Position numbers and translations under genes: made by a program. Positions 25,154-33,884 of a DNA stretch of 64,000 bases are shown piece after piece. How positions within the stretch are numbered: the first letter of the stretch is position 1; every line of letters starts with the position of its first letter. The DNA comes from DASSUW01 sp963740605 (GTDB lineage: Bacteria; Actinomycetota; Thermoleophilia; Solirubrobacterales; Solirubrobacteraceae): positions 496,001 through 560,000 of the forward strand of contig CAVUFC010000014.1 of the NCBI GenBank assembly GCA_963740605.1, given 5' to 3'. A model generated the notes under the pieces. That model was not told the DNA's origin. It saw only the letters and a list, made by a program, of their open reading frames with translations, and made no database searches.

Positions 25154-26899
25154 ATGCAGGACCACGCGCTCCGAACGCTCGTCGCCCTCGGCAACAGCGT
25201 GCTCGAGGAATCCGAGCCCGAGCTCGTCTTCGAGCGAGTGCTGGCTGCCGCACGCGAGCTCACCGGCGCTCGCTACGCCGCGCTGGGCGTGCTGGATGCC
25301 CGGCGCGACCGCATCGAGCGGTTCCTGACGAGCGGCATCGACGACGAGACGCGCGAGCTGCTCGGCGAGCCGCCGAGCGGGTACGGCGTCCTCGGCGAGT
25401 TGATCCGCGACCCGCGCCCGCTGCGGCTGCCGAACGTCGGCGCGCATCCGCGGTCGTACGGATTCCCGGTTGGCCATCCGCGGATGGAGACGTTCCTCGG
25501 CGTTCCGATCCTCGTTGGCGGCGAGGCGTGGGGCAACCTCTACCTCACGGAGAAGGAGGGCGGCGAGTTCACCGACGACGACGAGCAGGCCGTGATGATG
25601 CTCGCTCGCTACGCCGGGATCGCGATCGACAATGCGCGCCGCATCCAGGATCTGAGTGGCCGACGCGACGAGCTGGAGACCACGCTCGCCGCGATGCGAG
25701 CGACGACCGAGATCTCGCGCGCACTCGCCGGCGAGACGGACCTCGACATCGTGCTCGAGCTGATCGCCAAGCGCGGACGGGCGCTCGTCGGCGCGAGCGC
25801 GCTCCTGATCGAGCTCGTCACGGGGGACCGGATACGAGTTGCGGCCGCCGCCGGCGACGTCGATGGCGAGTTCGTCGGTCGTGACTTCGATATCGGGCCG
25901 ACCGTCGCCGCGCGGGTGCTGGAGACGCGCCGGCCGCAGCGACTCAGCGACGAGCTGAACCGCTCGCGCTTCGAGAGCGCGGGCATCGGGCACTTCGGTA
26001 TCACGGCCGGCGCAGGCCTGTTCGTTCCGCTGCTCTTCCGCACCGAGACCCCCGGCGTGCTCGTCGCGCTGAACACGCCGGGTGCCGGCGACTTCAGCGA
26101 CGAGGACGAGCGCCTGCTCGCGTCATTCGCAACGAGTGCGGCGAGCGCGGTGGTCACGGCGCGATCGGTCAGCACGGAACAGCTCCTCGCACGCGAGGCC
26201 GCGACCGAGGAGGAGCGCCGCCGCTGGGCGCGCGAGCTGCACGACGAAACGCTGCAAGGGCTGGGCGCTCTGCGTCTGTCGCTCTCGGCCGCACGGCGGT
26301 CGACCGATCCCGAGGTCTGGCGGTCGGCGCTCGACGATGCGCTCGCCGAGCTCGACACCGAAATCGCCAATGTACGTGGGATCATCTCCGACGTCCGCCC
26401 GGCTGCCCTCGACGAGCTCGGGCTCGGCGCCGCGATCGAAGCGTTGGCGGATCGCGTCCGCAGCCGCGGCATCGACGTCGAGCTGAAGGTCGATCTCGAC
26501 TGGGAGTCCGGGCGCGCCGAGACCCGACCCGACGACGAGCTCGAGACCGCGCTGTACCGCGTCACACAAGAGGCGATGACCAACGGGGTCAAGCACTCCG
26601 GCGCCGAGGTCCTGACGGTCGAGGTCTTCGAGGCCGACGGCCGCGCGACCGTGCGCGTGCAGGACGACGGTCAGGGATTCGACCCGTCCGAGGCGCCGGA
26701 AGGCTTCGGCCTCGTCGGGATGCGCGAACGCGTCGAGCTCCTCGGGGGGAGCCTGGTGATCGATGCGGCGCCCGGCGCCGGCACCACGGTGACCGCGCGC
26801 CTGCCGATGCGCCGGCGCCCAGCAGCCAACGGCGCCGAACGCTCGCACGCAGCGACCACCACCGAGCCCAAGCGCTCGGCGTCGTCCAGGCGCACATAG
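25154..26899 (+). CDS. DevS/DosS-like histidine kinase with two GAF domains
   Basis: A 581-residue soluble kinase. Two GAF domains span about residues 10-160 and 185-345. A HisKA_3 dimerisation domain follows, with the phospho-acceptor His in WARELHDETLQGLGALRL. The C-terminal HATPase has the N-box in TQEAMTNGVKHSGA and DDGQGFDPSEAPEGFGLVGMRERV. This order matches DevS/DosS, whose first GAF binds heme to sense oxygen, NO or CO. A heme ligand cannot be assigned here by eye. The 3' end overlaps the convergent receiver gene by 229 bp. No DevR-type regulator with a DNA-binding domain is adjacent. Confidence 0.88.
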   Translation: MQDHALRTLVALGNSVLEESEPELVFERVLAAARELTGARYAALGVLDARRDRIERFLTSGIDDETRELLGEPPSGYGVLGELIRDPRPLRLPNVGAHPRSYGFPVGHPRMETFLGVPILVGGEAWGNLYLTEKEGGEFTDDDEQAVMMLARYAGIAIDNARRIQDLSGRRDELETTLAAMRATTEISRALAGETDLDIVLELIAKRGRALVGASALLIELVTGDRIRVAAAAGDVDGEFVGRDFDIGPTVAARVLETRRPQRLSDELNRSRFESAGIGHFGITAGAGLFVPLLFRTETPGVLVALNTPGAGDFSDEDERLLASFATSAASAVVTARSVSTEQLLAREAATEEERRRWARELHDETLQGLGALRLSLSAARRSTDPEVWRSALDDALAELDTEIANVRGIISDVRPAALDELGLGAAIEALADRVRSRGIDVELKVDLDWESGRAETRPDDELETALYRVTQEAMTNGVKHSGAEVLTVEVFEADGRATVRVQDDGQGFDPSEAPEGFGLVGMRERVELLGGSLVIDAAPGAGTTVTARLPMRRRPAANGAERSHAATTTEPKRSASSRRT

Positions 26900-27228
26900 T
26901 CCGCCGCGCCGGCTTCGCGTGCGCGCTGGGTGAACGCGGGGTGGTCATGCATGCCGACGACCACCAGCGCCGTGTCGGGCGCAGCCTGGCGCACGATCGA
27001 AAGCCACCCGAGCCCGCGGCCCCCGAAGACCGACTCGTCGAGCACCACCACGTCAACGGCGACGCGACCGAGCAGGCGGACCAGATCCGCCAGGTCCACG
27101 GTCGCTCCCGTCGGCCCGACGCCCGGCTCGCTCGCGAGCAGGCTCCAGAGCGCGGCCCGGATCCGTTCCTCGCGCGCGACGATCACGACCGTGACGGGCG
27201 GATGGATTGGAATGGGCTGCACCGACAT
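26671..27228 (-). CDS. Atypical stand-alone receiver (pseudo-response regulator)
   Basis: A 185-residue protein. Residues about 12-130 form a receiver fold: VTVVIVAREERIRAALWSLL, the phospho-acceptor Asp in VDVVVLDESVFGG, and AREAGAADYVRLDD. The acidic pair normally following beta-1 is replaced (IVAREER) and the conserved Lys is Arg, so phosphorylation may be impaired. There is no helix-turn-helix. The last 75 or so codons lie antisense to the 3' end of the GAF kinase gene and are low in complexity. A regulon promoter with its -10 6 nt before the ATG supports both the gene and the start at 27228. Confidence 0.65.
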   Translation of the reverse strand: MSVQPIPIHPPVTVVIVAREERIRAALWSLLASEPGVGPTGATVDLADLVRLLGRVAVDVVVLDESVFGGRGLGWLSIVRQAAPDTALVVVGMHDHPAFTQRAREAGAADYVRLDDAERLGSVVVAACERSAPLAAGRRRIGRRAVTVVPAPGAASITRLPPRSSTRSRIPTRPKPSGASDGSNP

Positions 27229-27234
27229 GAAGGA

Positions 27235-27292
27235 AGGATCGACGGAGTACCGGTCCGGCTCATCCGCGAACGGGGCTGAACCGGCGCCCGTA
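27235..27292 (-). promoter_or_regulatory. Regulon promoter of the receiver gene
   Basis: Minus strand: TACGGG begins at 27292, CGCGGATG at 27268 and -10 GATCCT at 27240-27235; spacings 52 and 28. The ATG follows after 6 nt. Confidence 0.6.
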
Positions 27293-27400
27293 GGAGGTAC
27301 GGACCCGCCCCAGCGCCACAATGCCCGCGGGCGCACGCAAGGACGGCACGGCACGGGCGTACGGAGCGCCGCGTCGTACCGCCCTGACGTGCATCAGCGC

Positions 27401-28426
27401 CTACCGTCCCGCAGGAACCGGGACGAGGACTCGCTGGACGAGCTCCGCGAGGCGGCTGGAGTAGCCCCACTCGTTGTCGTACCAGGCGACCACCTTGACC
27501 TGCGTCCCGTCGACGACGGTCGTCAGGCCGGCGTCGAAGATCGACGAGTACGACGATCCGACGAGGTCGGTCGACACGAGCGGATCCTCGCGGTAGGACA
27601 GGATGCCGGCGAGCGGCCCGGTATCCGCCCGCTCGCGGATGGCCGCGTTGACGGCTTCCACGGTCGTGGCGTTCTCGACCTCGATCGTCAGGTCGACGAG
27701 CGACACCGTCGGCGTCGGCACGCGGACCGCGAAGCCCTGCATCTTGCCGGCGAGCTCGGGCACGACGAGGCCGATGGCCTTCGCCGCGCCGGTCGTCGTG
27801 GGCACGAGGTTCAGTGCGGCGGCGCGCGCACGGCGCGGGTCCTTGTGCGGGCCGTCGAGCAGCTGCTGGTCGCCGGTGTACGCATGCACGGTCGTCATCA
27901 CGCCGTGGCGGATGCCGAACACTTCGTGCAGGACCTTCGCGACCGGGGCGAGGCAGTTCGTGGTGCAGGACGCGTTCGAGATGACGTGGTGCCGCTCCGG
28001 GTCGTACACGTCGTCGAAGTTGACGCCGAGGGCGACCGTCACGTCGGGCTCCTTGGCCGGCGCCGAGATGATGACCTTGCGGGCGCCCGCGTCGAGATGA
28101 CGCGCGGCGTCCGAGCGCGCGCGGAAGCGGCCGCTCGACTCGATGACGACCTCAGCGCCGACGTCGCGCCAGGGCAACGCGCCCGGATCGGACTCGGCGA
28201 ATACCGGAATCTCGATGCCGTCGACGCGGATCGCGCCGTCCAGCGCCTCGACGCTCCCAGGGAACCGGCCGTAGACGGAATCATTCGCGAGCAGCAGCGC
28301 CACCGAGTCCACGCCCATCACGTCGTTGATGGCGGCCCACTCGATGTCGGCGCCCTGCTCCTTGGCAGCGCGGAACGTGGCGCGGCCTGTTCGGCCGAAC
28401 CCGTTGATCGCAACTCTGACGGGCAT
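27401..28426 (-). CDS. gap: Glyceraldehyde-3-phosphate dehydrogenase
   Basis: A 341-residue enzyme of normal length. It begins MPVRVAINGFGRTGRATFRA (NAD-binding), has the catalytic Cys in SNASCTTNCLAPV, TGDQQLLDGPHKDPRRARAA, and ends with VVAWYDNEWGYSSRL. It catalyses the central oxidative step of glycolysis. An AGGAGG ribosome site precedes the ATG, so the transcript has a leader of about 45 nt, unlike most regulon members. It stands alone, without phosphoglycerate kinase, suggesting a stress-regulated gap copy rather than the housekeeping operon. Confidence 0.95.
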   Translation of the reverse strand: MPVRVAINGFGRTGRATFRAAKEQGADIEWAAINDVMGVDSVALLLANDSVYGRFPGSVEALDGAIRVDGIEIPVFAESDPGALPWRDVGAEVVIESSGRFRARSDAARHLDAGARKVIISAPAKEPDVTVALGVNFDDVYDPERHHVISNASCTTNCLAPVAKVLHEVFGIRHGVMTTVHAYTGDQQLLDGPHKDPRRARAAALNLVPTTTGAAKAIGLVVPELAGKMQGFAVRVPTPTVSLVDLTIEVENATTVEAVNAAIRERADTGPLAGILSYREDPLVSTDLVGSSYSSIFDAGLTTVVDGTQVKVVAWYDNEWGYSSRLAELVQRVLVPVPAGR

Positions 28427-28476
28427 CTGGACCTCCTGATCGCAGGCGTATGGCCGCGGGTCGCGGCTCACCGGCA

Positions 28477-28533
28477 AGTCTCCGGTGACGTCGGCGCTGC
28501 GACATCGGTCGTTTCCACGCGGGCGAGTCCGTG
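28477..28533 (-). promoter_or_regulatory. Regulon promoter of gap
   Basis: Minus strand: CACGGA begins at 28533, GACCGATG at 28510 and -10 GAGACT at 28482. Spacings are 51 and 28. The start codon is 50 nt downstream, with its own ribosome site. Confidence 0.55.
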
Positions 28534-28600
28534 ACAACCCCTGATGTCGGCGCCCCGATCCGTTGCTTCGCTTGCAGGAACACACGTCGGAGGCTGACCC

Positions 28601-29101
28601 ATGTCCAAGCCGATCCTGGTCGCGTACGCGACGAAGCACGAATCCACCCACGAGGTCGCCGATGCGATCGCTGCGCATCTCGGCATTCGCGGCGCGAACG
28701 TCGAGATCCATCCCGCGTCCGAGGTCAAGACGCTCGAGCCCTACGGGGCCGTGATCCTCGGCGGCGCGCTGTACGCCGGCCGCTGGCACCGCGCCGCGCG
28801 ACAGTTCATCGGCCGCCATCACGATGCGCTCGCGCAGCTGCCGTTCGCCGTCTTTGCGATGGGGCCGATCACCCTCGAGCCGCGCGAGGTGCAGAGCTCG
28901 CGCCGGCAGCTCGACCGCGCGCTCGCGAAGGAACCGGACCTCGTGCCGGTGTCCGTGCGCATCTTCGGCGGCGTTGTCGATCCGGCGAAGTTGCGCTTCC
29001 CGTTCACGCACATGGATGCGGCGGACGCGCGCGATTGGACGGCCATCGACGAATGGGCCGACGAGCTCCTCCAGCGGCTCGCAACGCCGGCTGCGGCCTG
29101 A
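28601..29101 (+). CDS. Flavodoxin-like protein (HemG-type)
   Basis: A 166-residue flavodoxin fold. The FMN phosphate loop is in YATKHESTHEVADAIA, and GAVILGGALYAGRWHRAARQF follows as the second FMN loop. It resembles menaquinone-dependent protoporphyrinogen oxidase (HemG) and related short flavodoxins. It may serve as an electron carrier for the ferredoxin or flavin systems in this region, or in heme synthesis. GGAGG precedes the ATG by a few bases. It is divergent from gap; no clear regulon boxes point its way. Confidence 0.82.
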   Translation: MSKPILVAYATKHESTHEVADAIAAHLGIRGANVEIHPASEVKTLEPYGAVILGGALYAGRWHRAARQFIGRHHDALAQLPFAVFAMGPITLEPREVQSSRRQLDRALAKEPDLVPVSVRIFGGVVDPAKLRFPFTHMDAADARDWTAIDEWADELLQRLATPAAA

Positions 29102-29113
29102 ACTGCGGGAAGC

Positions 29114-29170
29114 TACGGATAAGGGCGAGTGGCCTGCACGGCTGTCGGCCGCAGCGGCGCGAGCGATGCT
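29114..29170 (+). promoter_or_regulatory. Regulon promoter of the usp-ppdK-FAD-xfp-ackA operon
   Basis: TACGGA at 29114, CACGGC at 29137 and -10 GATGCT at 29165-29170; spacings 51 and 28. The ATG follows after 6 nt. It probably drives an 8-kb operon reaching 37325. Confidence 0.65.
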
Positions 29171-29176
29171 CTCGCC

Positions 29177-30001
29177 ATGAGCTCCCAGACCGACAGCACT
29201 CTCACGCGCGTCGGCCCCACGTTCGCTTCGATTGTGTGTGGGGTCGACGGCAGCCGGCCCAGCCAGGAAGCCGCACGCCAGGCCGCGCTCGTCACCGATC
29301 CTGGCGCCGTGCTCGCCTACGTCGCCGTCAGCTGGGAGACGCCTGGCGCGACCGCCCGGACGACACTTACCCATGAGGAGGCGCGCGAGTGCCTGCGTGC
29401 GGCCCGCGACGAGGCGCGCGAGCTCGGCGTGACCGCCGAGCTCGTCGACGAGCACGCCGAAGACGCCGGGCCGCAGCTGCTCGCGTTCGCGGCCAAGCAG
29501 GACCTGCTGGTCGTCGGCACGCACGGTCACGCCCGCGCGAGCGGGATCATGGTGGGCAGCGTCGCGACCGCCGCGGTGCACCGCGCCGACATCCCCGTCC
29601 TCGTCGCCCGCCGCCCGCCCGAAGGCATTGAGTTCCCCGCACGGATCGTCCTTGCGAGCGACGGCACGCCGGCCTCCGATGCGGCGGTCGAGCTGACCGC
29701 GCGGCTCGCGGCGCACCACGGGTCGCAGGTGGGGATCATCGGCGCGCGCGATCGCGACGCACCGTTCCACCCCGGCCTCGCCGAACACGCCGCGCAGATC
29801 TCCGCGGCGACCGGCCGCGACCCGGTCATCCTCGAAGCACCGGGTGCGCCGCACCACGCCGTCGCGACGGCCGCCGGCGACTTCGATGCCTCGCTCGTCG
29901 TGGCCGGCAGCCGAGGTCTGTCGGGCATCGCCGCGATCCGCAGCACGTCGGAGCGCATTGCCCATACCGCGCCGTGCTCAGTGCTCGTGGTGCGGCGATG
30001 A
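29177..30001 (+). CDS. Tandem-domain universal stress protein
   Basis: A 274-residue protein with two USP folds: FASIVCGVDGSRPSQEAARQ in the first, with GTHGHARASGIMVGSVATA as its nucleotide loop, and GSRGLSGIAAIRSTSERIA in the second. The start at 29177 follows the -10 by 6 nt; an in-frame ATG at 29129 is less likely. The stop overlaps the ppdK start by 4 bp, so it is translationally coupled to a central carbon enzyme. Confidence 0.9.
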   Translation: MSSQTDSTLTRVGPTFASIVCGVDGSRPSQEAARQAALVTDPGAVLAYVAVSWETPGATARTTLTHEEARECLRAARDEARELGVTAELVDEHAEDAGPQLLAFAAKQDLLVVGTHGHARASGIMVGSVATAAVHRADIPVLVARRPPEGIEFPARIVLASDGTPASDAAVELTARLAAHHGSQVGIIGARDRDAPFHPGLAEHAAQISAATGRDPVILEAPGAPHHAVATAAGDFDASLVVAGSRGLSGIAAIRSTSERIAHTAPCSVLVVRR

Positions 30002-32619
30002 TCACCACGACCGCTCGCTGGACGTACGACTTCGACGAGGGGTCCCGCGACATGCGGGAGCTTCTCGGGGGAAAGGGTGCGGGTATCGCGGAGATGACGC
30101 GCGTCCTCGGCCCGGAGCTCGTCCCTGCCGGCTTCACCATCACCACCGACGCCTGCGTCGCCTACATGCGCGAAGGGGAGGTGCCGGAAGGCTTCCGCGA
30201 GGCGGTCGAGGCTGCGATCGCGCGCCTCGAGGCGCAGGCGGGCAAGCGATTCGGTGACTCCGCCGATCCACTCCTCGTCTCGGTGCGCAGCGGCGCACGC
30301 GACTCGATGCCGGGCATGATGGACACGGTTCTCAACCTCGGCCTCAACGACGAGTCGGTCGCGGGCCTCGCCGCCCGCACCGGCCGCGAGCGTTTCGCCT
30401 GGGACTCCTACCGCCGCCTCGTGCAGATGTTCGGCGATGTGGTCTGCGGCGTCCCGGGCGTCCGTTTCGAGGACGAGATCGCCGCGATGAAGGCCGAGCG
30501 CGGCGTCCATCTCGACACCGAGCTCGACACCGACGCGCTGATCGCGCTCACCCGGCGTTTTCAGGCGCTCTACGACTTCCCGCAGGATCCCCGCGAACAG
30601 CTCGACCGGGCGATCCGCGCCGTGTTCGACTCTTGGATGGGCGAGCGTGCCGTGGCGTACCGGCGGATCAACGGCATCCCCGACGACTGGGGCACGGCCG
30701 TCAACGTCCAGCAGATGGTCTTCGGGAACAAGGGGCCTCGCTCGGGCTCCGGCGTCGCCTTCTCTCGTGACGAGGTCACCGGCGCGTCGGAGCCGAGCGG
30801 GGATTTCTTGATCGATGCCCAGGGTGAGGACGTCGTATCCGGCGTGCGCACGCCGAGGGACCTCTCAGAGCTGGGTGCGTGGATGCCCGAGGCGCGTGAC
30901 CAGCTGGTCGACATCCTGCGGCGCCTGGAGCGGCACTACCGCGACATGCAGGACACCGAGTTCACGATCGAGGACGGCCGGCTGTACATGCTTCAGACGC
31001 GCAGCGCCAAGCGACCTGCCCAGGCCGCCGTCCGCTTCGCCGTCGACGCCGTCGACGAAGGGCTGCTCACGGGCGCCGAGGCGATCGCCACGATCGACCC
31101 GGGGACGCTCGACGCGCTCCTGCACCCCACCTTCGATCCCGCCGTGCCATACAAGGTCGTCGCCCGCGGCGTGGCCGCCTCTCCGGGCGCCGCCAAGGGC
31201 GCGATCGTCTTCACCGCGCAGGACGCGGTCGCCGCGGGCGAGCGCGGCGAGGCGACGATCCTCGTCCGGCCCTTCACCGAGGCCGATGACGTCGCGGGGT
31301 TCCACGCCGCCAAGGGGATCCTCACCTCCGAAGGCGGCAAGGCCTCGCACGCAGCGCTCGTCGCCCGTGGGATGGGCCGTCCGGCCGTGACCGGCGCGGG
31401 CAGCGTCGAGATCGATCTTCACGCGGGCACGGTCAAGATCGGCGACCTGTTCCTGCGCGCCGGCGACCTGATCGCCATCGACGGGACGACCGGCGCCGTG
31501 ACGCTCGACGACGTCCCACTCGTGCGACCGCGCGTGAACCCCGACTTCGAGCGCATCCTCGAATGGTGCGACGGCATCCGCACGCTCGGCGTGCGCGCCA
31601 ACGCCGACACGCCGGAGGACGCCCGCCGCGCTCGCGCGTTCGGCGCCGAAGGGATCGGACTGTGCCGTACCGAGCACATGTTCATGGCCGCGGGGCGCCA
31701 GCCGAAGATGCAGCGGATGATCATGGCCGACGACGACGACGCCCGGCGCGAGGCGCTCCTGGAGCTGCTCCCGCTCCAGCAGGCCGACTTCGAGGGCCTC
31801 CTCGCGGCGATGGAGGGCCAGCCCGTCACGATCCGCCTGCTCGACCCTCCGCTGCACGAGTTCATGCCCGACCGCCTCGAGCTCACCGAGCGCCTGGCCG
31901 CCGCGCGGGCTGAGGGCTCGCGCGAGGTCGCGGCGCTCGAGCACAGCCTCGAGCGCGTGCAGGCCCTCTCGGAGGGGAACCCGATGCTCGGGACACGCGG
32001 GGTGCGCCTCGGCCTGATCCATCCGGAGATCTACGAGATGCAGGTGCGCGCGATCTTCCGCGCTGCCTCCGCTGTGCGTGCCCGCGGCCTCCAGCCGGCG
32101 CGCCTGGAGATCATGGTGCCGCTGGTGGCGTACGTGCGCGAGCTCGAGTTGTGCCGGGACCTGATCGAGCGCGTCGCGGCCGAGGAGGGCTTTGCGCGCG
32201 CGGACTTCGAGATCGGCTCGATGATCGAGCTCCCGCGCGCCTGCCTGCGGGCGGGCGAGATCGCGCAAGCTGCAGAGTTCTTCTCCTTCGGCACCAACGA
32301 TCTGACGCAGACCGCACTGGGCTTCTCCCGCGACGACATCGAGGGCCGGGTCGTCCCGCCCTACATCGACAGCGGCATCCTGGAGCGCTCGCCGTTCGGG
32401 ACGATCGATGCGGACGGCGTCGGCGAACTGGTCGGGATCGCCGCCGAGCGCGGCCGCGCTGCGCGCCCGAACTTGGAGCTCGGCGTCTGCGGCGAGCACG
32501 GCGGAGACCCGGCCTCCATCCGCTTCTTCGACAGCATCGGGCTCGACTACGTCAGCTGCTCGCCGTACCGGGTGCCGATCGCCCGGGTTGCGGCCGCGCA
32601 GGCGACCCTGGCAAAGTGA
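29998..32619 (+). CDS. ppdK: Pyruvate, phosphate dikinase
   Basis: An 873-residue enzyme of normal length. The ATP-grasp domain begins MRELLGGKGAGIAEMTR, the phosphohistidine domain carries EGGKASHAALVARGMGRPAV with the catalytic His, and a complete PEP/pyruvate TIM barrel follows (GIGLCRTEHMF, IMVPLVAYVRELE, GVCGEHGGDP). It interconverts pyruvate, ATP and phosphate with PEP, AMP and pyrophosphate. Next to phosphoketolase and acetate kinase it could run toward pyruvate using pyrophosphate, or toward PEP for gluconeogenesis; direction is not readable. The ATG overlaps the usp stop. Confidence 0.95.
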   Translation: MITTTARWTYDFDEGSRDMRELLGGKGAGIAEMTRVLGPELVPAGFTITTDACVAYMREGEVPEGFREAVEAAIARLEAQAGKRFGDSADPLLVSVRSGARDSMPGMMDTVLNLGLNDESVAGLAARTGRERFAWDSYRRLVQMFGDVVCGVPGVRFEDEIAAMKAERGVHLDTELDTDALIALTRRFQALYDFPQDPREQLDRAIRAVFDSWMGERAVAYRRINGIPDDWGTAVNVQQMVFGNKGPRSGSGVAFSRDEVTGASEPSGDFLIDAQGEDVVSGVRTPRDLSELGAWMPEARDQLVDILRRLERHYRDMQDTEFTIEDGRLYMLQTRSAKRPAQAAVRFAVDAVDEGLLTGAEAIATIDPGTLDALLHPTFDPAVPYKVVARGVAASPGAAKGAIVFTAQDAVAAGERGEATILVRPFTEADDVAGFHAAKGILTSEGGKASHAALVARGMGRPAVTGAGSVEIDLHAGTVKIGDLFLRAGDLIAIDGTTGAVTLDDVPLVRPRVNPDFERILEWCDGIRTLGVRANADTPEDARRARAFGAEGIGLCRTEHMFMAAGRQPKMQRMIMADDDDARREALLELLPLQQADFEGLLAAMEGQPVTIRLLDPPLHEFMPDRLELTERLAAARAEGSREVAALEHSLERVQALSEGNPMLGTRGVRLGLIHPEIYEMQVRAIFRAASAVRARGLQPARLEIMVPLVAYVRELELCRDLIERVAAEEGFARADFEIGSMIELPRACLRAGEIAQAAEFFSFGTNDLTQTALGFSRDDIEGRVVPPYIDSGILERSPFGTIDADGVGELVGIAAERGRAARPNLELGVCGEHGGDPASIRFFDSIGLDYVSCSPYRVPIARVAAAQATLAK

Positions 32620-32627
32620 GTCGCCCC

Positions 32628-33884
32628 ATGAACACCGTCATCGCCGGCGGCGGCGTTGCCGGGCTCGAGGCGCTTCTGGCGTTGCGGGCCTGGGCACGCA
32701 ACCAAGTCCGCCTCACCGTGATCGCGCCCGACCCCGAGTTCTCCTACCGGCCGCTGGCCGTCGCGGAGCCGTTCGCGCTCGGTCACGCCCACCGTGTCCC
32801 GCTGTCGCGGTTCGCCGCCGATACCGGGGCCGAGCTGATCATCGATGCCGTCGTCAGCGTCGATGACGCCGCGCGAGAGATCCACTTGCGCGATGGAGGA
32901 TCCGTCCCGTTCGATGCGCTGATCGTGGCGCCCGGCGGGCGTCCGGTCGTCGGCGTGAAGGGGGCGACCACCTGGTGGCCCGGCGGTGACGCGGACTCGT
33001 ACGGCGGTCTCCTGCGGGACATCGACGGCGGCTACGCGAAGCGGATCGCGATCGTCATCCCGCCGGGAGCGGTCTGGCCGCTCCCCGCGTACGAGCTTGC
33101 CCTGATGACGGCGGGCGAGGCCCGCGCGATGGGCCAGCCAGACGTCGAAATCACCGTTGTGACGCCGGAGCGCGAGCCGTTGACGCTGTTCGGCGACGCA
33201 GCCACGGCGGCGCTCGCCGACGAGCTGCACGCCGCGGGCGTGGCGCTGCGGACCGGCGCCGTCGCACGTGCCGCAGACGGCGCCGGGCTGCTCCTGGAAC
33301 CGACCGGCGAGCGGCTCGACGTGCAGCGCGTTCTGGCGATACCGCGCATCGTGGGGCCGGCGCTTGACGGCCTTCCGTGCAACGAGGAGGGGTTTGTACT
33401 CACCGGTGACGACGGCCTCGTGGCCGGTGCCGAGCGGACCTGGGCCGCGGGCGACGGCATCGCCTCGCCGGTCAAGTTCGGCGGCCTCGCGACGCATCAG
33501 GCGCGCGTTGCCGCGGCCGGGGTGGCACGAGCCGCGGGCGTCACCGTGCCCGACGTCGGGGAGCCGGTGCTCCACGGCCGTCTGCTGACCGGGCGCGGCA
33601 CCCGGCGCCTGCGCGGCCGCGGAGACGGCGAGGGTGCGCCGCTGTGGTGGCCTCAGGGCAAGATCGCGGGCGACTTCCTCCCCCGCTGGCTCCTCGAGCA
33701 CGGGGTGGCGACGCCTGGCAGCGCGCCGCCGCCCGAGGACGAAGGGGTGAAGGTCGAGCGCCCGCTGGGTGCCCTGCGCGCGCCCGAGTACGAGTATCTG
33801 TCCGCCCTCGGTCACGAGTACAGCAGCGACGACCCCGCGATCGCGGCGCTCGGTCGCCGGATGCGCGAGGCGCAGCGCCGATGA
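32628..33884 (+). CDS. FAD-dependent pyridine nucleotide-disulfide oxidoreductase
   Basis: A 418-residue flavoprotein, one of four paralogues in the window. MNTVIAGGGVAGLEALLALR is the FAD motif, FSYRPLAVAEPFALG follows as in its relatives, and WAAGDGIASPVKFGGLATHQA is the second FAD site. The tail has LWWPQGKIAGDFLPRWL. Lying between ppdK and phosphoketolase with an ATGA overlap to xfp, it is probably an NAD(P)H or sulfide dehydrogenase made with fermentative enzymes. Donor and acceptor are not known. Confidence 0.85.
   Translation: MNTVIAGGGVAGLEALLALRAWARNQVRLTVIAPDPEFSYRPLAVAEPFALGHAHRVPLSRFAADTGAELIIDAVVSVDDAAREIHLRDGGSVPFDALIVAPGGRPVVGVKGATTWWPGGDADSYGGLLRDIDGGYAKRIAIVIPPGAVWPLPAYELALMTAGEARAMGQPDVEITVVTPEREPLTLFGDAATAALADELHAAGVALRTGAVARAADGAGLLLEPTGERLDVQRVLAIPRIVGPALDGLPCNEEGFVLTGDDGLVAGAERTWAAGDGIASPVKFGGLATHQARVAAAGVARAAGVTVPDVGEPVLHGRLLTGRGTRRLRGRGDGEGAPLWWPQGKIAGDFLPRWLLEHGVATPGSAPPPEDEGVKVERPLGALRAPEYEYLSALGHEYSSDDPAIAALGRRMREAQRR

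Noticed and set aside
25103..28600. A DosR-type palindromic operator around the DevS-like kinase, gap and flavodoxin genes.
   Set aside because: No sequence resembling the GGGACT-AGTCCC palindrome was seen; the boxes found are a different direct-repeat type.
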